Below, in pieces: positions 9,102 through 17,047 of a stretch of 37,198 nt of DNA (its first letter is position 1; every line of letters begins with the position of its first letter). The translations under genes were made by a program, and so were the position numbers. Source of the DNA: Acidobacteriota bacterium (GTDB lineage Bacteria; Acidobacteriota; Vicinamibacteria; Vicinamibacterales; SCN-69-37). The notes under the pieces are model-generated. The model was not told the DNA's origin. It searched no databases and saw nothing but the letters and a program-made list of their open reading frames with translations. The DNA is taken from assembly GCA_013203475.1 (NCBI GenBank), contig JABMNV010000259.1:1-37198 (forward strand), in the 5' to 3' direction.

Positions 9102-10291
9102 GTCATTCTCCGCACCGACCACGCGATGGCGAGCAACCCCAAGGCGTCAGCCACAAAGACACCGCGCATCGTGACCGCACCGAGCAAGCCAGACACAACA
9201 GGACTCAGGGCCAACCCCGATAGCGACGCCGTCGTCAGAAACCCAAATGCGACGCCACGTGAGCGGTCTGGTACCCGCTGCCCAGCAACGGTGTAGACCG
9301 TGGTAAACGCCACGCCGATCCCCAAGCCGAAGAGGGCGGCAGCCGCGAGAATCATCGCTGGGCTTGGGCCCAGACTGAAGACCAGCGCCCCGACGGCCGC
9401 CAGGCTCGCTGACCAGGCCACAAGACGTCTGGGGCCGCCGTGACGCATCAGCCATCCACAGATCTGATTGCCCCCCGCAGCCGCGCCGGCGGCCGTCGTA
9501 AAGATGAGACCAGCCACGATCGGAACCCGCGAGAGCGGAGTTCCTGTCTCGAGCAAATACAACGACAGCACCGGACCAAAACTGCGATCCACCATTTGAA
9601 GGCCGAATATCATCGCGAGAAACAAACCAAAATTCGGCACGGTCAGCAACGTCTTCAGAGTGACACGTGGTCCGACATCGACAGGGGCGCCCGGCGTTCG
9701 CTGCCGGTCCTCACGGTACCCGACCAGCACCAGTATCAACGCCCCCAGGAACAACCCTGCGGCCGCCACGAACGCCATGCGGAGTCCCACGGCCTGCGCC
9801 AGTCCCCCCCCAATGGCTGGTCCCAGCGCGGGACCGAGTCTCTGCGCGGTCTGTACCCACCCAATGGCCGTCGCCATCTGGGCCGTCGGTGCCGACTCCG
9901 CCGCCATCGTCAGGGCCAACATGCCGTAGCCAGCGAAAAACCCCTGGACCGCCCGAAGGGCAAGCACCTGCCATGGGGCGGTGACGAGTGCCATGGCGGC
10001 CATGATGACCACAAAGCTCAACAACGAACGGGCCACCATCAGTTTTCGCCCGTACCGCTCGGCCACTCGCGCCCACAGTGGCGCCATCAGCGCTGTCACG
10101 GCGGGCGTGACACCAAGACTCAGCCCAGACCACACCGCAATCGACCCTGGGTCAGACACCCCGAGTTGTTCGAAGTACAGCGGCAGGAACGGCATCACCA
10201 AGGTGAAGCCGGTAAACCCTATGAACGTGGCGACGGTGACCGCCGCCAGATTGCGTCGCCAGTCTGGTGCGCCAACGGCGGTCAGCCCCAC
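9098..10291 (-). CDS. MFS transporter (probable drug/metabolite efflux)
   Basis: A 397-aa major facilitator with about 12 hydrophobic segments and the loop 2-3 motif A as APLWARVAERYGRKLMVARSL. The 'RAVQGFFAGYG' and 'QRLGPALGPAIGGGLA' stretches resemble motif B and the proton-antiporter motif C (GxxxGPxxGG) of the drug:H+ antiporter families. Substrate is unknown; export is more likely than uptake because motif C marks antiporters. The GTG start lies 9 nt after the glpX stop with no obvious Shine-Dalgarno, so expression probably depends on coupling to glpX. The stop overlaps the tsaC start (ATGA). Hydrophobicity and length are normal, with no sign of disruption. Confidence 0.9.
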   Translation of the reverse strand: MGLTAVGAPDWRRNLAAVTVATFIGFTGFTLVMPFLPLYFEQLGVSDPGSIAVWSGLSLGVTPAVTALMAPLWARVAERYGRKLMVARSLLSFVVIMAAMALVTAPWQVLALRAVQGFFAGYGMLALTMAAESAPTAQMATAIGWVQTAQRLGPALGPAIGGGLAQAVGLRMAFVAAAGLFLGALILVLVGYREDRQRTPGAPVDVGPRVTLKTLLTVPNFGLFLAMIFGLQMVDRSFGPVLSLYLLETGTPLSRVPIVAGLIFTTAAGAAAGGNQICGWLMRHGGPRRLVAWSASLAAVGALVFSLGPSPAMILAAAALFGLGIGVAFTTVYTVAGQRVPDRSRGVAFGFLTTASLSGLALSPVVSGLLGAVTMRGVFVADALGLLAIAWSVRRMT

Positions 10292-10300
10292 GGCGACGGA

Positions 10301-11284
10301 TCAAAAGCGGATGCGGAGGTCATCGCTGCGGTCGGTCACGTGGATCGTGTCAATAAAACGAATTTGGTGCGGACTCCGCTGCATGACGATTGAGCTTGTC
10401 CGGGTACCGTGGCCGAAGAATCGTACGCCTTTCATCAAGGCGCCATCGGTGACACCGGTCGCAGCAAACGTGATGGAATCGCCCGAAGCCAGATCGCTCG
10501 CAGCATAGATGCGACGGAAGTCCTCGATCCCCATCTTCCGGCACCGCGCCTCATCCTCGGGCGTTGACACCACCAAGCGGGCATAGATCTCGCCACCCAG
10601 ACACCGCATCGCCGCCGCGGTGAGCACGCCTTCAGGCGCGCCGCCGGTTCCCATCACCGCATGGACGCCTGACCCATCGACCGCGGCCGCGATACCGGCC
10701 GACAAGTCCCCGTCACCGATCAGCCGAATTCGGGCCCCGGCCGCACGAATTTCGGAAATCAGTTTCTCGTGCCGCGTTCGGTCCAGCACCATGATGACCA
10801 AGTCCTTGACGGCGCGATCCAGAGCTTTGGCGATCGATCGCAAATTGTCCTTGACGGGTCGGTCGAGGCTCACCGCGTGTTTGGCTCGGGGGCCGACCAC
10901 CAACTTCTCCATGTAGAGGTCGGGCGCATGCAGCAACCCCCCCTTGGACGCGGCCGCGAGCACGGCGATGGCATTGGCTTCGCCCAGTGCGCACAGGTTG
11001 GTCCCTTCGAGGGGGTCGACCGCGATATCGACCTCGGGCAGGTCCGGCACACCCGTTGCGCCTAGCCCAACCTTTTCACCGATAAACAACATCGGCGCCT
11101 CATCGCGCTCCCCCTCCCCAATAACGATCGTACCGTCGATCGGCACGGTTTCCAGCGTGCTCCGCATCGCCTCGACGGCCACCCGGTCAGATCCGTGACG
11201 GTCGCCCTTCCCCATGGTGTGGGCACAAGCGATAGCAGCATTTTCAGCGACACGCAGCAGTTGCAGTGAAAGGTCGGTGGGCAT
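10301..11284 (-). CDS. glpX: Class II fructose-1,6-bisphosphatase
   Basis: A 327-aa metal-dependent phosphatase that hydrolyses fructose 1,6-bisphosphate to fructose 6-phosphate in gluconeogenesis. It is cytoplasmic. Family motifs are complete: [12 protein letters not shown], the Mg-binding [19 protein letters not shown] and [16 protein letters not shown]. The ORF track extends to 11422. The ATG at 11284 is the better start, because AGGAG lies 8 nt upstream and the product then opens as [19 protein letters not shown], matching the usual GlpX N-terminus. No glycerol-catabolism genes are nearby, so the enzyme here most likely serves central carbon metabolism. It follows the SAM-hydrolase-like gene by about 57 nt. 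Confidence 0.96.
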   Translation of the reverse strand: MPTDLSLQLLRVAENAAIACAHTMGKGDRHGSDRVAVEAMRSTLETVPIDGTIVIGEGERDEAPMLFIGEKVGLGATGVPDLPEVDIAVDPLEGTNLCALGEANAIAVLAAASKGGLLHAPDLYMEKLVVGPRAKHAVSLDRPVKDNLRSIAKALDRAVKDLVIMVLDRTRHEKLISEIRAAGARIRLIGDGDLSAGIAAAVDGSGVHAVMGTGGAPEGVLTAAAMRCLGGEIYARLVVSTPEDEARCRKMGIEDFRRIYAASDLASGDSITFAATGVTDGALMKGVRFFGHGTRTSSIVMQRSPHQIRFIDTIHVTDRSDDLRIRF

Positions 11285-11343
11285 GGGATCGGCTCCTGGT
11301 GATTCGTTCAGACGTCCGTCAGCAATACTACCCTGCTCCGGTG

Positions 11344-12141
11344 TTACCGTCGGCGCACCCGCACGGTGGCTCCCACGTCCACGCCCAGCACCTCGGCGGC
11401 GCTGGCCGCCTGGGTCACGCACTCGAGATGGTCAGTGCTGCCAAACAGCGCCCCGACTTCGCCGCTGACAATTTCAGAAAACGTAGAGACCAGATGCTGG
11501 ATTGCCTGGCCGCCGACTTCGATGGCAAGCGGTTCGCTGTTTGGCCTGAGTTTCTCGCACAACCGCCGATCGATGTTCGTAACGACATTGCCGAACCGAT
11601 CAATGCGGACGACTGCACCCTCAATCGTGCCTTCCGCGAACGTCGGCTGGACCAACTCGACCTGCACGAAGTCAGTAACGGGGCGCCCCAACGCGGGCAA
11701 CTGAATACCCCTGGCCAAAAAGGCCGCCGCAGGCGCGAAGCGATCCCGCCCTTCAAACGTTCGAGACACGGTGGGCCGTGCGTACCGTCGCTCTGTCAGT
11801 TCGACCACCTTCTTCGGGGGCGCTTCCTGAAACACCCCGGTCAGAACGCCGTTGTCCGGTGCCACAAACCGCCAGTCACCCACATCGGCCGCGATGCCGC
11901 GCCTGGCGGATCCCACGCCCGGATCCACGACGACGAGAAAAATAGTGCCGGCGGGAAAGTACTTGTACGTGGCCGCCAGTTCCCTGGCCGCGAACGGAAT
12001 GTCATGCGCCGGCAGGTCATGTGAAATATCCACGAGAACCGCGTCCGGGCAAATGCTCAAAACCACGCCTTTCATGACGCCGGCATAGTGATCCCTCGTC
12101 CCAAAGTCGCTCAGAAAGGCAATCGTCGGCTTACTGGACAT
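11344..12141 (-). CDS. SAM hydroxide adenosyltransferase family protein (DUF62; fluorinase/chlorinase fold)
   Basis: 265 aa. The opening [27 protein letters not shown] and the [14 protein letters not shown] motif place it in the DUF62 family. Characterised members hydrolyse S-adenosylmethionine to adenosine and methionine, and relatives are the SAM halogenases. The Asp and Arg of the described Asp-Arg-His triad are present in DPGVGSAR. The segment that usually reads TFHGRD.FAP is [10 protein letters not shown] here, so the expected His is Glu. That could alter or abolish the hydrolase reaction, although the rest of the fold looks intact. There is no halogenase-specific loop that I can recognise. 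The start ATG has only a distant GAGG. It is cotranscribed with glpX downstream. Confidence 0.9.
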   Translation of the reverse strand: MSSKPTIAFLSDFGTRDHYAGVMKGVVLSICPDAVLVDISHDLPAHDIPFAARELAATYKYFPAGTIFLVVVDPGVGSARRGIAADVGDWRFVAPDNGVLTGVFQEAPPKKVVELTERRYARPTVSRTFEGRDRFAPAAAFLARGIQLPALGRPVTDFVQVELVQPTFAEGTIEGAVVRIDRFGNVVTNIDRRLCEKLRPNSEPLAIEVGGQAIQHLVSTFSEIVSGEVGALFGSTDHLECVTQAASAAEVLGVDVGATVRVRRR

Positions 12142-12176
12142 AGGACCGACGATACCTCAGTTTTGACGGCGAGCGC

Positions 12177-12824
12177 TCAGTCGAGGCGTCGAAACAACGT
12201 CTCACGGGTGCTGGTCTTGAGCAGAACCGAGTCAGTCACCGTGAGTTGGTCAAACATCTTGTTGATATCGCGAGTCATGAGGACGTCCCGTGAGATCGGA
12301 CTGGCGGGCTCACGCCTCAAACAAAACCGGTCGTCTCGGTCAATGACATACCGGGTGTACTGCTTGAGCTCGATCGGCGTCGTTCCAAAAAAACCATACA
12401 CGGCCCCACCCTGGCGAAGCAGTGTCGACAGCCGTGCGGCGACCGCCGTGACGAGGGGACGATCAAGAAAATCGAAGAGGTCCCAACACAGGATGCCATC
12501 CACCGAATCCGGCCCCTGATCCAGCCGACCAAGGAGTGCCGCCTCGAGCGCGTCATGAGATCCCGACCGAGAGGCCGCCTCAATGTCGAGGAACAGGTTC
12601 TCAATGTACAGCTTGCACGCGAATCGCCCGCCGAAGAAATCGACATTGCTACCCACGGCCGGCCCCAGATCGAGCAGCACCGGTCGCTCAACGCGAGCGA
12701 CCGCCGCAAGGAATTTGGGAAACACCGTGGAAACGGTCACGATCGCTTCCCGATTCGCAGAATCAGGCAGCGTCGGTGCTGGCGTTTGGACGATCTCCGG
12801 TTCTTTGGGCCCCTTCCGAAACAC
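12177..12824 (-). CDS. Class I SAM-methyltransferase-like protein
   Basis: 215 aa. The segment PVLLDLGPAVGSNVDFFG (about residues 49-66) resembles motif I of Rossmann-fold methyltransferases (hhDhGxxxGxN). DGILCWDLFDFLDRP followed by LLRQGGAVYGFF fits motifs IV and VI of the same fold. An adenine-binding acidic residue is seen in LYIENLFLDIE. The substrate is unknown and the glycine loop is atypical, so catalysis is not assured. The GTG start lies 3 nt after the stop of the bactofilin gene, which suggests that the two are translated together; a link to envelope or polysaccharide biology is inference. The protein is cytoplasmic: no signal or membrane segment is visible. Confidence 0.7.
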   Translation of the reverse strand: MFRKGPKEPEIVQTPAPTLPDSANREAIVTVSTVFPKFLAAVARVERPVLLDLGPAVGSNVDFFGGRFACKLYIENLFLDIEAASRSGSHDALEAALLGRLDQGPDSVDGILCWDLFDFLDRPLVTAVAARLSTLLRQGGAVYGFFGTTPIELKQYTRYVIDRDDRFCLRREPASPISRDVLMTRDINKMFDQLTVTDSVLLKTSTRETLFRRLD

Positions 12825-12827
12825 GGC

Positions 12828-13322
12828 CTAGCGTGCCGGGGCTTTGAACGACGATGCGGCAGGCGGCACCTCTGGCATAGCGGGCTTGTCCGCAACCTTT
12901 GGCTGTCCGGCCCGCTGCATGTCGATCGATCCACGAAAATGTGCGCCGTCAGATATCGCAACCCGTGGGGCCACCACATCTCCATCGACCGAGCCTGAGT
13001 CGCGGATCTCCACCTTTTCCGTCGCCGTGATATTGCCGAGGACCTCGCCCTCCACGATGACGGATTTGGCGAACACTTCCGCTTTGATTTTTCCGTTGGC
13101 GCCGATCGTCAGCACATTCTGCTTCAGTTCGATCTTTCCCTCGACAGTCCCGTCGATCGTCAGGTCTTCGCTGCCGTTGAGTTCGCCCTTGATGACAACG
13201 CTCTTGCCAACACTCACCATATCCCCCGCTGTTGTGCGCGCTGCGCCGCGGTCGGCGCTCACCGGTGCCGAACCGGCATCTGTCGCTGAAGTTGGCCTGA
13301 CGGCCTCATCTCGTTTCCACAT
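12828..13322 (-). CDS. Bactofilin family cytoskeletal protein
   Basis: 164 aa. The central domain (about 35-125) is the right-handed beta-helix of bactofilins: VSVGKSVVIKGELNGSEDLTIDGTVEGKIELKQNVLTIGANGKIKAEVFAKSV, with the regular G/I/V periodicity and the diagnostic 'DLTIDGTVEG'. Both flanks are short, polar, proline/alanine-rich and disordered, as is typical. Bactofilins polymerise without nucleotides into membrane-associated filaments that guide cell shape, stalks or polar machinery. The start is the ATG at 13322, with GGAGG 6 nt upstream; the ORF-track extension to 13403 runs into the promoter region. It is the first gene of the minus-strand operon, diverging from the cysteine desulfurase gene. 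Confidence 0.94.
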   Translation of the reverse strand: MWKRDEAVRPTSATDAGSAPVSADRGAARTTAGDMVSVGKSVVIKGELNGSEDLTIDGTVEGKIELKQNVLTIGANGKIKAEVFAKSVIVEGEVLGNITATEKVEIRDSGSVDGDVVAPRVAISDGAHFRGSIDMQRAGQPKVADKPAMPEVPPAASSFKAPAR

Positions 13323-13376
13323 GCAGTACCTCCGCCCTTCCAACCGCCACGCGAATCGGACAGTTGTGTTTTGGCG

Positions 13377-13403
13377 AGTATACCGCGTGGTGTCCCCCAC
13401 CAA
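13377..13403 (-). promoter_or_regulatory. Candidate promoter for the bactofilin operon
   Basis: On the minus strand, TTGGTG (13403-13398) and TATACT (13382-13377) are 15 nt apart. The -10 is a good sigma70-type match; the -35 is weak and the spacing short. It would give a leader of about 48 nt ahead of the GGAGG and ATG at 13322. Based on pattern only. Confidence 0.35.
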
Positions 13404-13420
13404 GTCGTTCGAATGCTACG

Positions 13421-14656
13421 ATGAAACGATTCTCCGTGCGTATCTACCTTGACTTCAATGCCACCGCGCCCGCCGCACCAGGTGTGATTGATGCGGTTTG
13501 CCGCGTCCTTCGCGATATTCCAGGCAACCCGTCGTCGATTCACGCGTCTGGACAGCAGGCTCGAGCCGTCCTGGATGACGCACGCGGGGTCGTCGCCACG
13601 CTCATCGAGGCCGCGCCAAGCGATTTGGTCTTCACCGGTGGAGGCACCGAGGCCGACAATCTGGCGTTGCGCGGTGCGGCCGAAGCCCGCGAGTCGTCTG
13701 GACGCCGCCACCTCATCTGCAGTTCGATTGAACATGAGGCCATCCTCAACACCCTGACTGGCCTGGAACGACGAGGGTGGCGCGTCACGCGCCTCCCTGT
13801 CGACCGATCCGGCAGCGTGTCGCCCACCAGCCTCGCGTCGGCCATTGACGAGGAAACGGCCCTGGTCAGCGTCATGCACGCCAACAATGAGATTGGCACG
13901 CTCCAGCCCATCGCGGAACTGGCCGACATCGCACACAGCGTCGGCGCCTGGTTTCATACCGACGCCGTCCAGACCGTAGGCAAAGTGCCGGTCTCCGTCC
14001 GCACGCTTGGCGTGGACCTCCTGTCGCTCTCGGGCCACAAGTTTGGCGGCCCCAAAGGCACCGGCGCCCTGTGGGTACGACGCGGCCTGCGCCTGCACGC
14101 CCAACACACCGGCGGGCGACAGGAGCGCTCCCGCCGGGGCGGCACCGAGAATGTTGCTGGACTCGCGGGCCTGGCGGTGGCCGCTGCCTATGCAAGGGCG
14201 TCCATGGCGCAGCACGCGTCAGAGACCGCTCGTCTGCGCGATCGGCTCGAATCAGCCATCCTGGAAACGGTGCCTGGCAGTGCAGTGAACGGTGCGCGAG
14301 AGCATCGCGTGCCAAACACGACCAATATCAGTTTCGACGGTGTGGAGGCAGAGTCACTCCTGATTGCCCTCGACCTGGACGGCATCGCGGTGTCCACCGG
14401 TTCGGCGTGTTCCTCGGGCACCCTCGAACCGTCGCACGTCCTCCAGGCGATGGGGCTTCCAGCTGCCCACGTCCGCAGCTCGCTCCGATTCAGCCTTGGC
14501 CCACAAACGACCGATGCCGAGGTCGACGCCGTGGTTGACCGACTGCCGCGTCTGGTGGAGAAGCTCCGCCGTTTGACACACCGGGCGACACATCTGGTCG
14601 GAGCCGGTGCGCCCACCCGAGGTACAACCCGAGACGCAGTCCGAGGGGATACGTGA
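13421..14656 (+). CDS. Cysteine desulfurase (NifS/IscS-type)
   Basis: 411 aa, a PLP-dependent enzyme that removes sulfur from cysteine as an enzyme persulfide. The start of the fold IYLDFNATAPAAP, the MHANNEIGTLQPI helix, the PLP-binding lysine in SLSGHKFGGPKGTGALWVRRG, and the active-site cysteine in STGSACSSGTLEPSHVLQAMG define a class I (IscS/NifS) desulfurase. The start ATG at 13421 is chosen because the product then begins one strand before the conserved YLDFNATAP; the longer ORF start at 13364 lies in the divergent promoter region. The stop overlaps the start of mnmA (TGATG), so this desulfurase is probably the sulfur donor for tRNA 2-thiouridine. The final 30 residues are a basic extension of unclear role. 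Confidence 0.95.
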   Translation: MKRFSVRIYLDFNATAPAAPGVIDAVCRVLRDIPGNPSSIHASGQQARAVLDDARGVVATLIEAAPSDLVFTGGGTEADNLALRGAAEARESSGRRHLICSSIEHEAILNTLTGLERRGWRVTRLPVDRSGSVSPTSLASAIDEETALVSVMHANNEIGTLQPIAELADIAHSVGAWFHTDAVQTVGKVPVSVRTLGVDLLSLSGHKFGGPKGTGALWVRRGLRLHAQHTGGRQERSRRGGTENVAGLAGLAVAAAYARASMAQHASETARLRDRLESAILETVPGSAVNGAREHRVPNTTNISFDGVEAESLLIALDLDGIAVSTGSACSSGTLEPSHVLQAMGLPAAHVRSSLRFSLGPQTTDAEVDAVVDRLPRLVEKLRRLTHRATHLVGAGAPTRGTTRDAVRGDT

Positions 14657-15732
14657 TGCGGGTCGTAGTGGCCATGTCAGGCGGCGTCGATTCATCGGTG
14701 GCGGCCGCGTTGCTGACCGAGGCAGGACACGATGTGGTCGGCCTCTCGATGCAACTCTACGATCAGCGCGAGACTTCGGACGGTGCCCCTGCATTTGGGT
14801 CCTGCTGCAGCCTCGACGACCTGCATGATGCGCGGCGGGTCGCCCACGACCTCGGCTTCCCCCACTACATCGTCAACTTCGAACGCGAGTTCAAGTCGAC
14901 CGTCGTCGACAACTTCCTGCGCGAGTACTCAGCGGGCCGCACCCCAATTCCGTGCGTGCATTGCAACGCCGATCTGAAGTTTTCGACACTCGCAGAACGC
15001 GCGGCGGGTTTTGATGCCGCGGCAGTTGCGACCGGGCACTATGCGCGCGTGAGCTTCGACGAGGACTTGCGGCGGTACCGACTGCAGCGCGGGAAGGATG
15101 ACGACAAGGACCAGTCGTATTTCCTCTTTACGCTGACCCAGGATCAACTGGCCCACGCCATGTTTCCTGTCGGACACCTCACCAAACCAGAGGTCCGGGT
15201 GCACGCTGAGCGGCTTGGCCTCTCAGTCGCCGATAAACCCGACAGCCATGAAATCTGTTTTATCCCAGATGGAAACACGGCACGTTTTGTTGAGCGTCAC
15301 TCGCCACAGGTGCCCTCGAAGGGTGAGATTGTCAACGAAGAAGGCCGCGTCCTCGGTGAACATGGGGGTGTGCACCACTTCACGGTGGGACAACGCAAGG
15401 GCCTTGGCCTGAGTACCGGCGCCCCCCTCTATGTGCTGAAGCTCCAACCAGTGGACCAGCGGGTGGTCGTCGGCTCACGAGACTCGCTGGGCATCAGCGA
15501 CGTGTCAGCCAGCAAAGTGAACTGGATCGCCGGGAGCGCGCCCGACGGCCCGACCCGGGTCACGGCCCGCATTCGTCACCGGCATCGCGATGCGCCGGCA
15601 ACTGTCGAATCCACGGGCGACGCGACGGCCCACCTGCGTTTTGACACGCCACAGATCGCGGTCGCACCGGGACAGGCGATCGTGTTCTACGATGGCGACG
15701 AGGTGGTGGGCGGCGGCTGGATTGATTCGTGA
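14656..15732 (+). CDS. mnmA: tRNA-specific 2-thiouridylase MnmA
   Basis: 358 aa. MnmA adenylates and thiolates U34 of tRNA Lys, Glu and Gln. The ATP pyrophosphatase PP-loop AMSGGVDSSVAAALL is at the N-terminus. The family's first catalytic cysteine is in PCVHCNADLKF, and the second is in DSHEICFIPDG. The HFTVGQRKGLGLS motif and a C-terminal beta domain complete the family pattern. The ATG at 14656 has GAGGGG 7 nt upstream and overlaps the desulfurase stop by one base; the GTG at 14653 is an alternative. The gene pairs functionally with the desulfurase upstream. A tRNA-Lys(UUU), one of its natural substrates, is encoded elsewhere in this window. Confidence 0.96.
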   Translation: MRVVVAMSGGVDSSVAAALLTEAGHDVVGLSMQLYDQRETSDGAPAFGSCCSLDDLHDARRVAHDLGFPHYIVNFEREFKSTVVDNFLREYSAGRTPIPCVHCNADLKFSTLAERAAGFDAAAVATGHYARVSFDEDLRRYRLQRGKDDDKDQSYFLFTLTQDQLAHAMFPVGHLTKPEVRVHAERLGLSVADKPDSHEICFIPDGNTARFVERHSPQVPSKGEIVNEEGRVLGEHGGVHHFTVGQRKGLGLSTGAPLYVLKLQPVDQRVVVGSRDSLGISDVSASKVNWIAGSAPDGPTRVTARIRHRHRDAPATVESTGDATAHLRFDTPQIAVAPGQAIVFYDGDEVVGGGWIDS

Positions 15733-15740
15733 CTCGTGGC

Positions 15741-16676
15741 TTAGTGGCCCTGAGCTTCGAGGAACCGCTCGGCGTCGAGCGCGGCCATACAGCCTGAACC
15801 CGCAGCCGTAATTGCCTGACGATAGACGTGATCCTGCACGTCTCCGCAAGCAAACACACCGTCGATACTGGTCCGCGACCCGTCGTGGGTCACCAGATAA
15901 CCTGTTCCATCAGTCTCCAAAGAATCGCCAAACAGGGTCGTGTTTGGTGTGTGTCCAATCGCCACAAAAATGCCGTCAACGGCCAGCGTCTTCTCGGCAC
16001 CGGTTTTCAGGTTGCGCAAGACGATGCCGGTCACCGCCCCATGGGTCGGGTCAAGCATCTCGACGACCTCGCTATCCCATTCCACGGAGATCTTGGAATT
16101 CGCCAGTGCCTTGTCTTGCATGATCTTCGATGCGCGAAACGCGTCGCGCCGGTGCACCACGGTGACAGTCGACGCAAACCGTGTCAGGAAAATCGCTTCC
16201 TCAAGCGCGGAGTCTCCTCCGCCAACCACGGCAATGGGCTTGCCGCGAAAGAAGAAGCCATCACAGGTCGCACAGGTAGACACGCCATGCCCCATCAACG
16301 CCCGCTCTGACGGTAGCCCGAGCAGTTTGGCCGAGGCGCCGGTGGCGATAATCAGGGTCTGCGTTTCGATGCGATCGTCGCCGGCCACAATCACGAACGG
16401 TCGGGCTGACAGGTCAACGCTCGTCACATTTCCGCGCACGATTTCTGCGCCAAACCGTTCAGCCTGGCCGCGCATGGCGGCCATTAAATCCGGCCCCATG
16501 ATGCCGTCAGTGAACCCGGGGAAATTCTCAACGGCCGTCGTGAGCATCAGCTGTCCGCCGGCCTCAAGTCCTTCAATGACAAGGGGCTTGAGGTTGGCGC
16601 GCGCGCTATACAACGCTGCGGTAAGGCCGGCGGGGCCGGACCCGATGACCGTGACATCCCTGGTCCGCGTGGCCAT
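15741..16676 (-). CDS. trxB: Thioredoxin reductase
   Basis: 311 aa, an FAD- and NADPH-dependent reductase of thioredoxin. The FAD-binding VIGSGPAGLTAALYSARA, the redox-active CATC in STCATCDGFFF, the NADPH motif VVGGGDSALEEA and the C-terminal FAD motif GVFACGDVQD are all present. Length is standard. The ORF track begins at 16910, but the extra residues are trxA read in another frame. The ATG at 16676 overlaps the trxA stop by one base (TGATG), giving a coupled trxA-trxB pair. It converges with mnmA, with only 8 nt between the stops and no visible terminator. Confidence 0.97.
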   Translation of the reverse strand: MATRTRDVTVIGSGPAGLTAALYSARANLKPLVIEGLEAGGQLMLTTAVENFPGFTDGIMGPDLMAAMRGQAERFGAEIVRGNVTSVDLSARPFVIVAGDDRIETQTLIIATGASAKLLGLPSERALMGHGVSTCATCDGFFFRGKPIAVVGGGDSALEEAIFLTRFASTVTVVHRRDAFRASKIMQDKALANSKISVEWDSEVVEMLDPTHGAVTGIVLRNLKTGAEKTLAVDGIFVAIGHTPNTTLFGDSLETDGTGYLVTHDGSRTSIDGVFACGDVQDHVYRQAITAAGSGCMAALDAERFLEAQGH

Positions 16677-17005
16677 CAGAGATATTTGTCCAGTTTCTTC
16701 TGAAACTCCGCTTGATCCGCAAGTCCGACAATCTGTTCGACGATCTCTCCACCCTTGAACAGGATCACGGTCGGAATCCCTCGCACCATGTACTTCATCG
16801 TGATGGCGGGGTTCTCGTCGACATTCAACTTGCCGACTGAGACCCGGCCTTCGTTGGCCTCCGCAAGCGCGTCTATCGTCGGTCCCAGCGCGCGGCACGG
16901 GCCACACCACTCAGCCCAGAAGTCCACCAACACGGGCGTCGTCGCCTGCAGCACGTTGGTGTCGAAGTTGCCATCCGTAAACGTTGTCACTTTGTCCGAA
17001 GCCAT
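16676..17005 (-). CDS. trxA: Thioredoxin
   Basis: 109 aa with the canonical WAEWCGPCRALGP active site (WCGPC), the cis-proline loop in VRGIPTVILFKGGE, and the normal one-domain length. It is a cytoplasmic protein disulfide reductant, reduced by the trxB product encoded immediately downstream. The start ATG has an AGGG about 6 nt upstream. The gene follows glgA by 42 nt on the same strand; no terminator is visible between them, so some readthrough from glgA is possible. Confidence 0.97.
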   Translation of the reverse strand: MASDKVTTFTDGNFDTNVLQATTPVLVDFWAEWCGPCRALGPTIDALAEANEGRVSVGKLNVDENPAITMKYMVRGIPTVILFKGGEIVEQIVGLADQAEFQKKLDKYL

Positions 17006-17047
17006 TACTCGCCCTACCCTCTCTTCACGTCAGTTCCCGGCCAAGCG

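Noticed and set aside
9440-10393. 317-aa plus-strand ORF opposite the MFS gene
   Set aside because: His/Gln/Arg-rich shadow translation of a membrane-protein gene, with no ribosome-binding site or domain.
13259-14215. 318-aa minus-strand ORF opposite the cysteine desulfurase
   Set aside because: A shadow of a clearly identified gene; no domain, and it crosses the divergent promoter and the bactofilin start.
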